64,000 nt of DNA from Oleiphilaceae bacterium. Lineage in GTDB: Bacteria; Pseudomonadota; Gammaproteobacteria; Pseudomonadales; Oleiphilaceae. Shown here piece after piece: positions 54,977-64,000 of the stretch. Below the pieces are notes generated by a model. That model worked only from the letters and a program-made list of their open reading frames with translations, was not told the DNA's origin and searched no databases. Position 1 is the first letter of the stretch. Each line of letters opens with the position of its first letter. The DNA is taken from NCBI GenBank assembly GCA_022447365.1, contig JAKVBL010000006.1:1-64000 (forward strand), in the 5' to 3' direction. A program made the position numbers and the translations under genes.

Positions 54977-55777
54977 ATGCACCAGAAGGACTATGCAGTG
55001 AAGGTGCTGCATATCACAGATTGCCATCTTAATGCAGACAGAAGTAGAGACCTGTTAGGTATCAATACTTTTGATAGCTTGAATGCCGTGTTAAATGACA
55101 TCAAGGCAGATGGTCAGCAGCCAGATTGTATTCTCGTGACTGGCGATATTTCCCAAGATGGATCTGTCGAAGCCTACCAAACGATGAAAGAGATGCTGTC
55201 TGATTTCACCTGTCCAATTCGTTGGTTTGCAGGTAACCATGATGCACGTTCAAATATGTCATCGGTGATCGGCGAGGGCGAAGAGCTCCAGAAAACCTTG
55301 GTTGTCGGTGATTGGGAAATCATTCTTTTAGATTCTTTGTCCCCAGGGAATGTTCATGGTGAGTTGAGCGACTCAGAGCTGAACGTACTGGAGACTTCTT
55401 TAGCTTCTTCCTCTGCGAACAATACGATGGTGTGTTTGCATCATCACCCAATTCCTATTGGTGCAAAGTGGCTCGATAACATCGGCTTGCATCGTCCTGA
55501 AGCATTTTTAGATGCGGTCTCGAAAGATCATTCAGTAAAAGCTGTTTTGTGGGGGCATATACATCAGGAATTTGATCAGAGTATTGATGGAAAGCGCTGG
55601 TTGGCTTCTCCTTCAACATGCATACAGTTTAAACCGCAGTCTGAAGACTTTGCTTTAGATAAGTTGGCTCCAGGGTATCGTTGGCTGACTTTACATTCTG
55701 ATGGTTCCTTCGAAACGGAAGTGAAGCGAGCAAATGAGTTTGAGTTTGAGCTAGATCTTCAAAGTAATGGCTACTAA
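54977..55777 (+). CDS. cpdA: 3',5'-cyclic-AMP phosphodiesterase
   Basis: 266 residues of the calcineurin-like metallophosphoesterase family. All metal motifs are seen: ITDCHL (D-x-H), VTGDISQD, FAGNHDA, CLHHHPIPIG and WGHIHQE. CpdA hydrolyses cAMP and so tunes CRP regulation. ATG 54977 begins MHQKDYAVKVLHITDCH; an ATG at 54995 is not in frame. It overlaps yqiA by 11 bases. Confidence 0.92.
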   Translation: MHQKDYAVKVLHITDCHLNADRSRDLLGINTFDSLNAVLNDIKADGQQPDCILVTGDISQDGSVEAYQTMKEMLSDFTCPIRWFAGNHDARSNMSSVIGEGEELQKTLVVGDWEIILLDSLSPGNVHGELSDSELNVLETSLASSSANNTMVCLHHHPIPIGAKWLDNIGLHRPEAFLDAVSKDHSVKAVLWGHIHQEFDQSIDGKRWLASPSTCIQFKPQSEDFALDKLAPGYRWLTLHSDGSFETEVKRANEFEFELDLQSNGY

Positions 55778-56354
55778 GCGACTTTTATATCTTCACGGTT
55801 TTAATAGCTCTCCTGCTTCTGAAAAAGCGAATCAAACCTGTAGTTATTTTGCTGAGAACGATCTTTTCCGAATCGACATTCCTGCTCTTCCTGCTGAACC
55901 GTCCAAAGCAATCGACTTGCTGGAGAATAAGCTCCAAGTTGCCGAGTATTCTGGTTTAATTGGTAGCAGTTTGGGAGGGTTTTATAGTCTTTATCTTCAT
56001 GTTAACTATGCATTGCCGGCTGTTTTGATCAATCCAGCGGTGCGGCCGTATGAGTTGTTGTCGGATTACATTGGCATAAATAAAAATACGTATACCGGCG
56101 TGGAGTATGAAGTAAAGTCTGAGCATATGGAGCAATTACTTGCTTTAGATGTTGATCGGACGTCTTTAAAATTGTCGCAGTTATTTCTCTTAACAGAGAG
56201 CGAAGACGAAACACTCAATTACCAAGAAGCCGCGCTTAAATTGCTTGGTGCTAAAATGTATTTAAGTCGTGGTGGTGATCATTCTTATACATCATTCACA
56301 AAACACTTACCCACCATAGAACATTTCTTCAACAGAATTTCTTCTAAAAGCTAG
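55767..56354 (+). CDS. yqiA: YqiA-like alpha/beta hydrolase (esterase)
   Basis: 195 residues. LLYLHGFNSSPASEKAN is the oxyanion/YqiA start, GLIGSSLGGFYSLYL carries the nucleophile serine (GxSxGG), and LTESEDETLNY and GGDHSYTSF supply the acid and histidine. E. coli YqiA is an esterase with a preference for short acyl chains. In E. coli parE follows; here gcvT does. Confidence 0.9.
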   Translation: MATKRLLYLHGFNSSPASEKANQTCSYFAENDLFRIDIPALPAEPSKAIDLLENKLQVAEYSGLIGSSLGGFYSLYLHVNYALPAVLINPAVRPYELLSDYIGINKNTYTGVEYEVKSEHMEQLLALDVDRTSLKLSQLFLLTESEDETLNYQEAALKLLGAKMYLSRGGDHSYTSFTKHLPTIEHFFNRISSKS

Positions 56355-56368
56355 TTTTTCTAGCTTTT
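56346..56368 (+). terminator. Hairpin at the yqiA stop codon
   Basis: AAAAGCTAG and CTAGCTTTT with a five-T loop; the left arm includes the yqiA stop. Few T follow, so termination may be weak. Confidence 0.5.
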
Positions 56369-56416
56369 GTTTCGGTAAAATGCGGCCCAATACTAATAAG
56401 CTTGTGGAGCTGTTAA

Positions 56417-57505
56417 GTGGGTAATAAAACATCATTGTACCAAGCGCACCTTGATTCAGGCGCAAAGATCGTCGATTTTGGTGGTTGGGATATGCCAATC
56501 CACTATGGCTCTCAGGTTGAAGAGCACCATTTTGTCCGCAAAGACGTAGGCATGTTTGACGTGTCACATATGACTATCGTCGACTTGTCTGGTGCAGATG
56601 CTCAAGCGTATCTGCAACGCTTACTAGCAAATGACGTTGCTAAGCTAAAGTCAGTCGGTAAAGCGCTATACACCGGTATGCTTAATGAAAACGGTGGCGT
56701 GATTGATGACTTGATCGTATACCGTATGCCTGAAGGCTTTCGGCTTGTTGTGAATTGCGCAACAAGAGAGAAAGATCTTGCTTGGATGGAAAAGCAAATC
56801 CAAGGTTTTGATGCCTCATTAAATGAACGTCCAGAGCTCTCTATGGTCGCTGTTCAGGGGCTAAATGCTTTAGCGAAAGTTTCTGAAGTGCGTGCGGATG
56901 CAGCATCTTTGATTGAGTCTTTGAATGTATTTCAAGGTTTGGAAGACGGCCAGTGGATGTATTGCCGTACTGGATATACAGGTGAAGATGGCCTAGAAGT
57001 TATTGTTCCTGAAGCTGAAGCGGAAAAGTTTTGGAAAGATCTTGAGGCTGCTGGTGTAAAACCATGCGGACTCGGCGCAAGAGATACACTTCGCTTAGAA
57101 GCTGGTATGAACTTGTATGGATCAGATATGGATGAGGAAGTGTCTCCGCTCGAAGCGAATATGGGCTGGACGATTGCTTGGTCAGAAGATCGTGACTTTA
57201 TCGGTAAGTCTGCACTCGTTGCACAGAAAGAGCAGGGCTTAAAATTCAAACAAGTTGGTTTGGTACTTGAAGCTCGCGGTGTATTGCGCGGGCATCAGAA
57301 GGTGTTGGTTGAGCATGAAGGGCAAACTCTCGAAGGTGAGATCACTAGTGGAACATTTAGCCCAACGCTAGGTTATTCCGTCGCGTTAGCGCGAGTTCCT
57401 GTTCAAGCTCAAGAAGAATGTGATGTGGAGATACGAAACAAGCGCGTCCCAGTCAAAATAGTTAAAGCGCCTTTCGTGAGAAATGGCGAACGTGTTTACA
57501 AATAA
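56417..57505 (+). CDS. gcvT: Aminomethyltransferase (glycine cleavage T protein)
   Basis: 362 residues. T protein takes the aminomethyl group from H protein, releasing ammonia and making methylene-tetrahydrofolate. The start [24 protein letters not shown] and the block GMFDVSHM are conserved; the folate site region includes [10 protein letters not shown] and [17 protein letters not shown]. The start codon is GTG 56417 after TGGAGC. No glycine riboswitch fold is recognisable in the 62 bases upstream. Confidence 0.95.
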   Translation: MGNKTSLYQAHLDSGAKIVDFGGWDMPIHYGSQVEEHHFVRKDVGMFDVSHMTIVDLSGADAQAYLQRLLANDVAKLKSVGKALYTGMLNENGGVIDDLIVYRMPEGFRLVVNCATREKDLAWMEKQIQGFDASLNERPELSMVAVQGLNALAKVSEVRADAASLIESLNVFQGLEDGQWMYCRTGYTGEDGLEVIVPEAEAEKFWKDLEAAGVKPCGLGARDTLRLEAGMNLYGSDMDEEVSPLEANMGWTIAWSEDRDFIGKSALVAQKEQGLKFKQVGLVLEARGVLRGHQKVLVEHEGQTLEGEITSGTFSPTLGYSVALARVPVQAQEECDVEIRNKRVPVKIVKAPFVRNGERVYK

Positions 57506-57551
57506 AATATAAAGTCACCAGTGGTTAAGCGCTGATGAAAAGGAGATAGGT

Positions 57552-57950
57552 ATGAGCAATATTCCAAGTGAACTTAAGTACTTGTCGAGCCACGAGTGGG
57601 TTCGTGTTGAAGCTGACGGTGAGACAGCTGTGATCGGTATTACAGATCACGCTCAAGAGCTTCTTGGCGATGTTGTTTTCGTTGAGTTACCTGAGTTAGG
57701 TACCGAATTAGCCTCGGGTGATGAGGCTGGTGTCGTAGAGTCTGTAAAAGCAGCTTCTGATATCTTTGCACCAGTAAGTGGTGAAGTTATTGCGATTAAT
57801 GAGAGCTTAGAAGACGCTCCTGAAACGGTAAATAGCGAGCCTTATGACGAAGGTTGGTTCTTCAAAGTTAAATTGTCTGACTCGTCTGAACTTGAAGCCT
57901 TACTTGATGCAGATGCTTATGCAGACGTGTGTGAGGCTGACGACCACTAA
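57552..57950 (+). CDS. gcvH: Glycine cleavage H protein
   Basis: 132 residues. H protein carries the lipoyl arm between P, T and L proteins. The lipoylated lysine is K66 in [28 protein letters not shown] and [14 protein letters not shown] are typical. AAGGAGATAGG precedes ATG 57552. Two terminator-like hairpins separate it from gcvPA. Confidence 0.96.
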   Translation: MSNIPSELKYLSSHEWVRVEADGETAVIGITDHAQELLGDVVFVELPELGTELASGDEAGVVESVKAASDIFAPVSGEVIAINESLEDAPETVNSEPYDEGWFFKVKLSDSSELEALLDADAYADVCEADDH

Positions 57951-57958
57951 ATCGAAAT

Positions 57959-57983
57959 AAAAGCGCATTGATGCGCTTTTTTT
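57959..57983 (+). terminator. Terminator after gcvH
   Basis: AAAAGCGCA and TGCGCTTTT with loop TTGA, then T residues. Confidence 0.88.
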
Positions 57984-58004
57984 GTTTTATACGTATTGTT
58001 GTTT

Positions 58005-58028
58005 AGCCCCGACTAATAGGGGCTTTTT
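58005..58028 (+). terminator. Second terminator between gcvH and gcvPA
   Basis: AGCCCC (58005-58010) and GGGGCT (58019-58024) with an 8-base loop, followed by TTTT. It ends only 18 bases before gcvPA, leaving no room for a promoter between it and the gene. Confidence 0.75.
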
Positions 58029-58045
58029 GTTTCGTAGGAGCGAGC

Positions 58046-59416
58046 ATGCCTTTTGTGCCTCATACCGACGCTGACGTAGAGAAAATGCTGGGAACTATCG
58101 GCGTTGAATCAATCGATCAGTTATTTGATGAAATTCCAGAACATTTACGAGCAAAGCCTTTAGCTGTTCCAGCTGGTTTGTCTGAAATGGAAATGATGCG
58201 CCGTATGAACGAGCGTGCTCAGCAAGATAGCGGAGCGCTTTGTTTTATTGGTGCGGGTGCTTATGAACACCATGTTCCTGCTGCTGTTTGGGATGTGACT
58301 ACTCGTGGTGAATTCATGACGGCTTATACGCCTTATCAGGCAGAGGCAAGTCAGGGTACGTTGCAATTGATTTATGAGTACCAGTCGATGATGTCGGCAC
58401 TGACAGATATGGATGTATCTAATGCTTCTTTGTATGACGGTGCTTCTGGATTAGCTGAAGCTGTTTTGATGGCGATTCGTGCGAATCGTAAGTCAAAGAG
58501 TAAGAAAGTACTAGTAGCCAAAACAACGCATCCTCTATATCGCAAAGCCGCGCAATGCATCGTTGAGAATCAAGGAATTATGCTTGATGAGCTAGCAATG
58601 GATGCGCAGGCTTTAGTGACGGATCAGTCAGCCTTGGCCGAATATGAAGGTCAAGACTATGCCGCGCTTGTTATTTCTCAACCGAACTTTTTTGGAAGTT
58701 TGGAGCAGGTTGATGCGCTAACTGATTGGGCGCATGCGCAAGGTATGCTGGTGATTGCGGTTGTTAACCCTACGGCTCTTGCAGTGCTGACGCCTCCAGG
58801 GCTGTGGGGTGAAACGGGTGCTGATATTGCTGTTGGCGAAGGTCAGCCTTTAGGTGTTCCTCTTGCTTCAGGTGGTCCTTACTTTGGGTTTATTTGTTGT
58901 ACCAATAAACTCGTGCGCCAGATGCCAGGCCGTATTATTGGTAAAACAGTTGATACAGAGGGTGTTGATGGATATGCCTTGACGCTACAAGCGCGTGAAC
59001 AGCACATTCGACGATCGAAAGCGACATCGAATATTTGTACCAACCAAGGTTTGGCGGTTACTGCTGCAACGATTTATATGTCCTTACTTGGCGCAGAAGG
59101 TTTAAGTCGTGTTGCCGCGAATAGCCATTCGAACACACAAAGTTTGGCTCAAAGTATTGAGCAGTTAGATGGCGTTACATTGGCTAAGCAAATAGCTAGC
59201 TTTCATGAGCGTGTTGCATTGCTTGATAAGTCTGCAGAGCAAGTACTTGCAGCGATGGCGAACCAGCAAGTGTTAGGTGGGATTGATCTCGCGCCTTATT
59301 ACCCAGAGCTTGGCAACGCTATTTTGTTCTGTGCGACAGAAACAAAGACACAAACAGATTTAGATAAATATCGCGATGCCATGCAACAGGCATTATTAGA
59401 AACGGAGGCTGTGTAA
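58046..59416 (+). CDS. gcvPA: Glycine dehydrogenase (decarboxylating) subunit 1
   Basis: 456 residues: the N-terminal half of the P protein as a separate subunit. [67 protein letters not shown] and NLYDGAS-like [15 protein letters not shown] are family features. It lacks the PLP lysine and pairs with gcvPB. TAGGAGCGAG precedes ATG 58046. Its stop shares one base with the gcvPB start. The split form is usual in Gram-positives and archaea and occurs in some gammaproteobacteria. Confidence 0.93.
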   Translation: MPFVPHTDADVEKMLGTIGVESIDQLFDEIPEHLRAKPLAVPAGLSEMEMMRRMNERAQQDSGALCFIGAGAYEHHVPAAVWDVTTRGEFMTAYTPYQAEASQGTLQLIYEYQSMMSALTDMDVSNASLYDGASGLAEAVLMAIRANRKSKSKKVLVAKTTHPLYRKAAQCIVENQGIMLDELAMDAQALVTDQSALAEYEGQDYAALVISQPNFFGSLEQVDALTDWAHAQGMLVIAVVNPTALAVLTPPGLWGETGADIAVGEGQPLGVPLASGGPYFGFICCTNKLVRQMPGRIIGKTVDTEGVDGYALTLQAREQHIRRSKATSNICTNQGLAVTAATIYMSLLGAEGLSRVAANSHSNTQSLAQSIEQLDGVTLAKQIASFHERVALLDKSAEQVLAAMANQQVLGGIDLAPYYPELGNAILFCATETKTQTDLDKYRDAMQQALLETEAV

Positions 59417-60864
59417 TGTTGATTTTTGAAAAGAGTTCTCCGGGTCGTCGAGCGACCGCTCAAGCGCCAAGTAATAAGGCTGAGCTTTCTGGCATTCCTG
59501 CAGAATTTCGTCGTAAAGATGCGGCTAAATTACCTGAGGCATCTGAACTGCAAGTTGTTCGTCATTTTACGAATCTATCGCGTAAAAACTTTTCCATTGA
59601 TACGCAGTTCTATCCTTTAGGCTCCTGTACGATGAAATACAATCCTCGCGGTGCACATAAAGCTGCAAGTTTGCCGGGGCATCTGGCTCGTCACCCTTTA
59701 GCGCCTCAATCGCATAGCCAAGGCTATCTTTCTTGCGTTTACGAGTTGCAAGAGATTCTTAAAGAAGTAACCGGCATGGCAGGCGTTTCGTTAACACCAA
59801 TGGCGGGAGCGCAGGGCGAATTTGCGGGTGTTGCGATGATCAAGGCGTATCATGATGCACGTGGCGATACAGCTCGTCAGGAAATTATCGTTCCTGAAGC
59901 GGCGCATGGTACTAACCCTGCGACAGCAGTTATGTGTGGTTACAAGGTTCGTGAGATTCCTGTACTACCGGACGGTGATGTCGATCTTGATGCCTTGAAA
60001 GAAGCTGTGGGTCCTCAAACCGCAGGGATCATGATGACCAACCCATCGACTTGTGGCGTGTTTGAACGTCAAATCGAAGCGATTTCGAAAACGGTGCATG
60101 AAGCGGGTGGTTTGCTTTATTACGATGGTGCGAACTTGAATGCTATTTTAGGTAAGGTTCGCCCTGGGGATATGGGGTTTGATGTTTTGCACATGAACCT
60201 GCATAAAACTTTCGCTACGCCGCATGGTGGTGGCGGTCCCGGTGCTGGCCCTGTTGCTGTTGGTGAACGTTTGTTGCCGTACCTGCCAACACCGATTGCA
60301 GGCAAAAAAGACGATCAGTACGTTTGGATTGATGATGACGAGTTGCCAGACAGTATTGGTCGTTTGAGTGCCTTTATGGGCAATGCTGGAATTTTGCTTC
60401 GTGCTTATGTGTACGCAGTATTGCTGGGTAGAGATGGTTTGCATCGTGTTGGTGAATATTCAACGCTTAATGCTAATTACATGGCGAAATTAATGTCCGA
60501 TGCTGGTTTCAAGCTTGCTTATCCCGAGCGTCGTGCAACGCATGAATTCATTATCACCTTAAGCGAACAAGCGAAAGGCTTGGGCGTTAATGCTATGGAT
60601 TTTGCGAAGCGCTTGTTGGATAAAGGCTATCATGCGCCGACCACTTATTTCCCATTGTTAGTGCCTGAGTGTTTCTTAATCGAGCCGACTGAAACTGAGT
60701 CGATCGAAGAATTAGAGGGCTTCGTTCAAGCAATGGTTGAGATACAACAAGAGGCGGAAGAAAATGCTGATCTTGTTAAGCATGCACCTTACACGCAACC
60801 AGTAAAACGACTCGATGATGTGAAAGCAGCACGTGAGCTCGACGTAAACTACTGGGCAGACTAA
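59416..60864 (+). CDS. gcvPB: Glycine dehydrogenase (decarboxylating) subunit 2
   Basis: 482 residues: the C-terminal half of the P protein with the PLP lysine K264 in [34 protein letters not shown] and [16 protein letters not shown] are also clear. With gcvPA it decarboxylates glycine and loads the lipoyl arm of GcvH. Coupled to gcvPA by TAATG. A strong terminator follows 17 bases after the stop. Confidence 0.95.
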   Translation: MLIFEKSSPGRRATAQAPSNKAELSGIPAEFRRKDAAKLPEASELQVVRHFTNLSRKNFSIDTQFYPLGSCTMKYNPRGAHKAASLPGHLARHPLAPQSHSQGYLSCVYELQEILKEVTGMAGVSLTPMAGAQGEFAGVAMIKAYHDARGDTARQEIIVPEAAHGTNPATAVMCGYKVREIPVLPDGDVDLDALKEAVGPQTAGIMMTNPSTCGVFERQIEAISKTVHEAGGLLYYDGANLNAILGKVRPGDMGFDVLHMNLHKTFATPHGGGGPGAGPVAVGERLLPYLPTPIAGKKDDQYVWIDDDELPDSIGRLSAFMGNAGILLRAYVYAVLLGRDGLHRVGEYSTLNANYMAKLMSDAGFKLAYPERRATHEFIITLSEQAKGLGVNAMDFAKRLLDKGYHAPTTYFPLLVPECFLIEPTETESIEELEGFVQAMVEIQQEAEENADLVKHAPYTQPVKRLDDVKAARELDVNYWAD

Positions 60865-60881
60865 AGTACATTTCAAATAAT

Positions 60882-60918
60882 AACGCACACACTGATGTTA
60901 GGTGTGTGCGTTTTTTTT
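60882..60918 (+). terminator. Terminator of the gcv operon
   Basis: An 11-bp stem, AACGCACACAC with GTGTGTGCGTT (60902-60912), is followed by T residues up to 60918. Confidence 0.95.
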
Positions 60919-60939
60919 GCCTAAACAGAGGCACTTTTC

Positions 60940-62127
60940 ATGCAAACAATGATTTTACGAAAAGGCGCTGAAAAGCGTCTTAAGCAAGGCCACCTTTGGA
61001 TTTACAGTAACGAGGTGGACGTCAAACAAAGCCCGCTAAAGCAATTCAGTGCGGGTGAGCAATGTCATGTGCAATCGCACTCGGGTCAGTTTTTGGGTGT
61101 TGCATTTGTAAATCCAAATACTTTGATTTGCGGCCGTTTATTCAGTCGAGATAAAAAAGCGATTTTTGACCGCTCTCTTTTTGCACATCGTTTAAATATT
61201 GCGTTGAGCTTGCGCGAAAAGCGCTTCGATGATGAGAGTTATCGGCTTGTGTACGGTGATAGTGATGGCATGCCAGGGCTTGTGATTGATCGATTTCAAG
61301 ACGTACTCGTCGTGCAGATCTCAAGTGCTGGAATGGAACATTTGAAAGCGGATATTACTGAAGTTCTTGAGAAGAAGTTAAAGCCGCGAGCCATTGTTTT
61401 TAAGAACGATGGGAAAATGCGAGAGAGCGAGGGTCTAGAGAGTTACGTTGAGCATGCTTTAGGTGATATCACTGAAGCAGAGTTGAGAGAAAATGGTGTT
61501 CGTTTTGTCGCCCCAGTTGTTGAAGGGCAAAAGACCGGATACTTTTATGATCATCGACTAGGAAGAGCTGCATTAGCGCACTATGTGAAAGGCAAGACGG
61601 TTCTTGATCTGTTTAGCTATATTGGTGGCTGGGGTGTTCAAGCTGCAATGTTTGGAGCGAAGGAGGTGACCTGTGTTGATGCCTCAACGCTTGCTCTGGA
61701 TTATGTGCATAAAAATGCAGAGTTAAATGGTGTTGGTGATATTGTTTCCAGCATTGAAGGTGACGTGTTTGAAATCTGCAAAGCGTTGAAGGAAGAAGGT
61801 GAGCGCTTTGATGTGGTGATTGTTGACCCGCCAGCGTTTATTCCTCGCAGAAAAGATCAGAAAGCAGGTGAGGTCGCTTATCAACGTTTGAATCAGATGG
61901 CGATGCGTTTGTTGAGTAAAGATGGTGTGCTTGTTTCAGGATCTTGCTCAATGCATTTGGCTGAGCCAACATTGTTAGATATTGTTCGTAAAACAGCGCG
62001 TACGCTCGAGAAAGAGTTGCAGTTGATTGAGCGTTTTCCGCAAGGCCCTGACCATCCTATTGTTCCTGCGATCGCAGAAACAAACTATCTCAAAGCAATG
62101 TTCTTTAGAGTGCTTCCTCAGTCTTAA
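60940..62127 (+). CDS. rlmI: RlmI-like 23S rRNA (cytosine-5-)-methyltransferase
   Basis: 395 residues. N-terminal PUA domain (LRKGAEKRLKQGHLWIYSNEV), a middle EEHEE domain (YRLVYGDSDGMPGLVIDRF) and a C-terminal Rossmann domain. SAM-binding VLDLFSYIGGWGVQAA and catalytic VIVDPPAFIPRR are seen; SGSCSMH holds the likely nucleophile cysteine. E. coli RlmI methylates C1962 of 23S rRNA; that target is inferred here. The 3' end overlaps the convergent lipoprotein gene by 23 bases. Confidence 0.88.
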   Translation: MQTMILRKGAEKRLKQGHLWIYSNEVDVKQSPLKQFSAGEQCHVQSHSGQFLGVAFVNPNTLICGRLFSRDKKAIFDRSLFAHRLNIALSLREKRFDDESYRLVYGDSDGMPGLVIDRFQDVLVVQISSAGMEHLKADITEVLEKKLKPRAIVFKNDGKMRESEGLESYVEHALGDITEAELRENGVRFVAPVVEGQKTGYFYDHRLGRAALAHYVKGKTVLDLFSYIGGWGVQAAMFGAKEVTCVDASTLALDYVHKNAELNGVGDIVSSIEGDVFEICKALKEEGERFDVVIVDPPAFIPRRKDQKAGEVAYQRLNQMAMRLLSKDGVLVSGSCSMHLAEPTLLDIVRKTARTLEKELQLIERFPQGPDHPIVPAIAETNYLKAMFFRVLPQS

Positions 62128-62965
62128 GTTGCTCTACAGCAGCCCATTGTTCAGATATCTTTTGTACAAGAGATTGATCAAAACGGGCTGCTTCAGCTTC
62201 TAGATAAGCCTGTTTGAAGGCGTCGTCTTGCAGTAAATGTAGATTAAGTATGCCGAGTTGTTCGAACTGCAGTTTCTGTTTTTTAAATTCAGAGACCAAG
62301 TGTTCACTCAGCAAGCTTAGGTATTGGCGTCTGCGCTCTGCGGTGTGTTTATTTTTATCAGTTCCTTCGTCATTGAATCGTCGCCATGGAGCTACAGGTG
62401 AGTCAGGGTCCCCGTTGAGTATGAAAGCGAACGCTTCAAATCCTAAAGTTAAATACATTGAATCGCTAAACTGGAATTCGTCTTCCAATGTAGAAACGTT
62501 TAAAGGGATTTCTGAATGAATGATTCCACTGTTTGGATAGCCTTCAACGCTGTCTAAATAGCCTGGCAGTAAGGGGTAGCTATCCAAAAACTTCGAGGCT
62601 TCATGAGCAGGACTGAGCGCTAAAAAAGCACTGCTCACACGATAGGCGTTGTGCGCTTCGGTCAAACGCGCTTGGGTTGCGTTAAAGAGCTGCTCATTGG
62701 GTGTGTCTGTGAACTGGGTTACGGCAAGAGACAGTGCGTCGAGAGCAGTGAGCGTATCTAAAAACGCTTTGTTGGCGAATTCTGTCTGCGCTTTCGTGTT
62801 GTTTAAAGGGGCGTCTGATAATTGAGAGTGGTCATCCGTCGTTGTGCTGTTTTGTACTGGTTCTTCTAACTTTGGTGCGTCATTTTCGCTGCAAGCCAGT
62901 AGTATGGAAGCAGATAATACTAATACGAAATTTTTTAACGCAATCATTGCACCGCGGTTCAGCAT
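62105..62965 (-). CDS. Imelysin-like lipoprotein with altered active-site motif
   Basis: 286 residues from ATG 62965 (or 280 from ATG 62947). A lipoprotein signal ends LSASILLAC, giving a lipidated cysteine and Asn/Ser-Glu-Asn next, so outer-membrane sorting is likely. The rest is helical and resembles imelysin (peptidase M75 type): PLLPGYLDSVEGYPNSGIIH and FQFSDSMYLTLGFEAFAFILNG. The usual GxHxxE motif reads GFEAFA here, so both the histidine and glutamate are lost. Imelysins take part in iron or haem handling; this one may be non-catalytic. HAD gene lies directly upstream in the same direction. Confidence 0.65.
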   Translation of the reverse strand: MLNRGAMIALKNFVLVLSASILLACSENDAPKLEEPVQNSTTTDDHSQLSDAPLNNTKAQTEFANKAFLDTLTALDALSLAVTQFTDTPNEQLFNATQARLTEAHNAYRVSSAFLALSPAHEASKFLDSYPLLPGYLDSVEGYPNSGIIHSEIPLNVSTLEDEFQFSDSMYLTLGFEAFAFILNGDPDSPVAPWRRFNDEGTDKNKHTAERRRQYLSLLSEHLVSEFKKQKLQFEQLGILNLHLLQDDAFKQAYLEAEAARFDQSLVQKISEQWAAVEQLKTEEAL

Positions 62966-62968
62966 CAC

Positions 62969-63628
62969 TTAGTTATCTCTTAATGAAATGCATTTCCAGT
63001 TATTTGTTTTTGCATGTTTCAGAAGTTGATCGTCGCCATCAACGACAACAGGATGATCAACCTTTGCAAGCAAAGGAATATCGTTGTGCGAGTCGCTATA
63101 AAAATAAGCGCCTTCGAGAGATAGCGTGTTTTCAGCCAGCCAGTCATTTAAACGGGTTACTTTTCCTTCCTTAAAGCTTGGTACACCAAAGCTCTTTCCT
63201 GTGTATTGGCCATCGACGACTTCGACCTCGATAGCAAGAAGGTTTTCAATGCCAAATGCTTCGACAATAGGAGCAGTTACAAAGCGATTTGTAGCAGTGA
63301 TGACAAGTAATGTGTCGCCTTTGTCTCTATGTGATTCAATCAGCGCTTTTGCCTTAGGCAGGATGATGGGCTGGATGTGGCTTTCCATAAACTGCTGGTG
63401 TAACTCGTCAAGCTTAGTCATGGAGTGCTGAGTAAGTGGAGACAATGAAAATTCAATGTACTTGTAGATGTCGAGCTTACCTTCAACATAGTCTTGGTAG
63501 AACTCATCGTTTTTTTGCTTGAAATACTCTGCATCAACAAGTTTGTTTTCAACTAAAAATTCACCCCATAGGTGATCGCTATCGCCTGCGATAAGGGTGT
63601 TGTCTAGATCAAAAATTGCCAGTGCCAC
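62969..63628 (-). CDS. HAD-IB family phosphatase (SerB-like)
   Basis: 219 residues. The HAD nucleophile motif is AIFDLDNTLIAGD at the start, followed by the helical cap typical of the SerB/HAD-IB group; ITATNRFVTAPI is motif II and SDSHNDIPLLAKVDHPVVV is motif III/IV. Such genes lie next to rppH in many pseudomonads. The substrate is not known. It is divergent from rppH; the 215-base gap (63629-63843) shows no clear promoter. Confidence 0.85.
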   Translation of the reverse strand: MALAIFDLDNTLIAGDSDHLWGEFLVENKLVDAEYFKQKNDEFYQDYVEGKLDIYKYIEFSLSPLTQHSMTKLDELHQQFMESHIQPIILPKAKALIESHRDKGDTLLVITATNRFVTAPIVEAFGIENLLAIEVEVVDGQYTGKSFGVPSFKEGKVTRLNDWLAENTLSLEGAYFYSDSHNDIPLLAKVDHPVVVDGDDQLLKHAKTNNWKCISLRDN

Positions 63629-63843
63629 GCATCTTACTCCATTGCGAAATTGAATATTGGCGCAGCATAACAGGTTATACGACAGAGGAAATAAAAAACT
63701 GAAGTGCGACCAATAGTGTGTCTAATGTTTAAGGAAATGAAGGTCTTTATGTGTGTGATAGCTCGTATTTACCGAGCCTTACGATTGCTGCATTTTGCTT
63801 TTTCTGGAACAATGGCAGAAACGAAATTTTATTAGGAATGGTT

Positions 63844-64000
63844 GTGATTGATTCTGACGGTTTTAGATCGAATGTCGGAATTATTCTTGCTAACCAACAG
63901 AATGAGGTGCTATGGGCGCGTAGAATTGGACAAACTTCTTGGCAGTTTCCTCAGGGGGGAATAAAACCTCACGAAACGCCAGAGCAAGCATTGTATCGAG
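63844..64000 (+). CDS. rppH: RNA pyrophosphohydrolase, N-terminal part (3' end outside window)
   Basis: 52 codons visible. [27 protein letters not shown] and [22 protein letters not shown] match the RppH start and the first half of its Nudix box. RppH removes pyrophosphate from mRNA 5' ends to begin decay. I start at GTG 63844, six bases after AGGA (63834-63837), aligning with the family; ATG 63838 in the same frame is too near that site. The rest of the Nudix box is outside the window. Confidence 0.92.
   Translation, partial: MIDSDGFRSNVGIILANQQNEVLWARRIGQTSWQFPQGGIKPHETPEQALYR

Noticed and set aside
56355..56416. Glycine riboswitch before gcvT
   Set aside because: Only 62 bases between yqiA and gcvT, without the tandem aptamer pattern.
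1..64000. CRISPR array, prophage, insertion sequence, tRNA or rRNA genes
   Set aside because: No spaced direct repeats, transposase or phage genes, or tRNA-like cloverleaf sequences were seen; the rRNA-like match at 1001-1027 is far too short to be a gene.

Overview
The window comes from a Gram-negative gammaproteobacterium, most likely a marine member of the Oceanospirillales/Pseudomonadales side. Supporting this are the S10-spc-alpha ribosomal cluster behind tuf, the orders uvrA/MFS/ssb and glnE-ilvE-waaF that I associate with pseudomonads, a very acidic outer-membrane porin, LPS core and Kdo genes, an NtrBC/GlnE nitrogen circuit and the nudF-yqiB-cpdA-yqiA block. Coding density is high, with several convergent gene pairs overlapping at their 3' ends. 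I see no tRNA, rRNA, prophage, insertion sequence or CRISPR array.

Layout. 1-14.3 kb: end of tuf, then rpsJ to rplQ, 28 genes on one strand including secY, rpmJ and rpoA, with a consensus promoter before rpsJ and another before rpsM. 14.4-19.5 kb: uvrA (minus), a YajR-like transporter and ssb. 19.6-27.2 kb: a compact MSHA-type pilus locus (MshI, PilN-like and PilO-like proteins, MshE ATPase, MshG platform, five prepilin-like proteins) with no secretin gene. 27.2-31.9 kb, minus strand: ntrC, ntrB, a DUF4124 protein and glnA, with consensus-like NtrC and sigma-54 sites. 32.4-36.4 kb: typA, dtd and a porin behind a 577-base intergenic region rich in dyads. 36.4-43.2 kb: a CYTH phosphatase, a DUF547 protein, glnE, ilvE and waaF. 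43.4-52.1 kb: LPS inner-core genes (gmhA, gmhB, two multidomain glycosyltransferases, an LpxL-type acyltransferase, another glycosyltransferase, kdkA, waaA). 52.1-64 kb: tolC, nudF, yqiB, cpdA, yqiA, a glycine cleavage operon with split P protein, an RlmI-like methyltransferase, an imelysin-like lipoprotein, a HAD phosphatase and the start of rppH.

How genes connect. NtrB/NtrC should sense nitrogen state and drive glnA from the sigma-54 promoter found here, while GlnE adenylylates GlnA at the visible Tyr397. waaF, gmhA, gmhB, waaA and kdkA build and decorate the heptose/Kdo inner core. The pilus genes form one translationally coupled run and would need a secretin and prepilin peptidase from elsewhere.

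The most interesting item is the rpsJ-rplC intergenic RNA (about 940-1040). It carries a near copy of the domain I segment of 23S rRNA where ribosomal protein L4 binds. The rpsJ leader itself is too short for the E. coli-type S10 leader. I infer a relocated L4-responsive autoregulatory element. Other leads are the GT4-SGNH and ELM1-GT4 fusion proteins, the secretin-less pilus locus, the dyad-rich porin upstream region, and a repeated 28-base REP-like hairpin.
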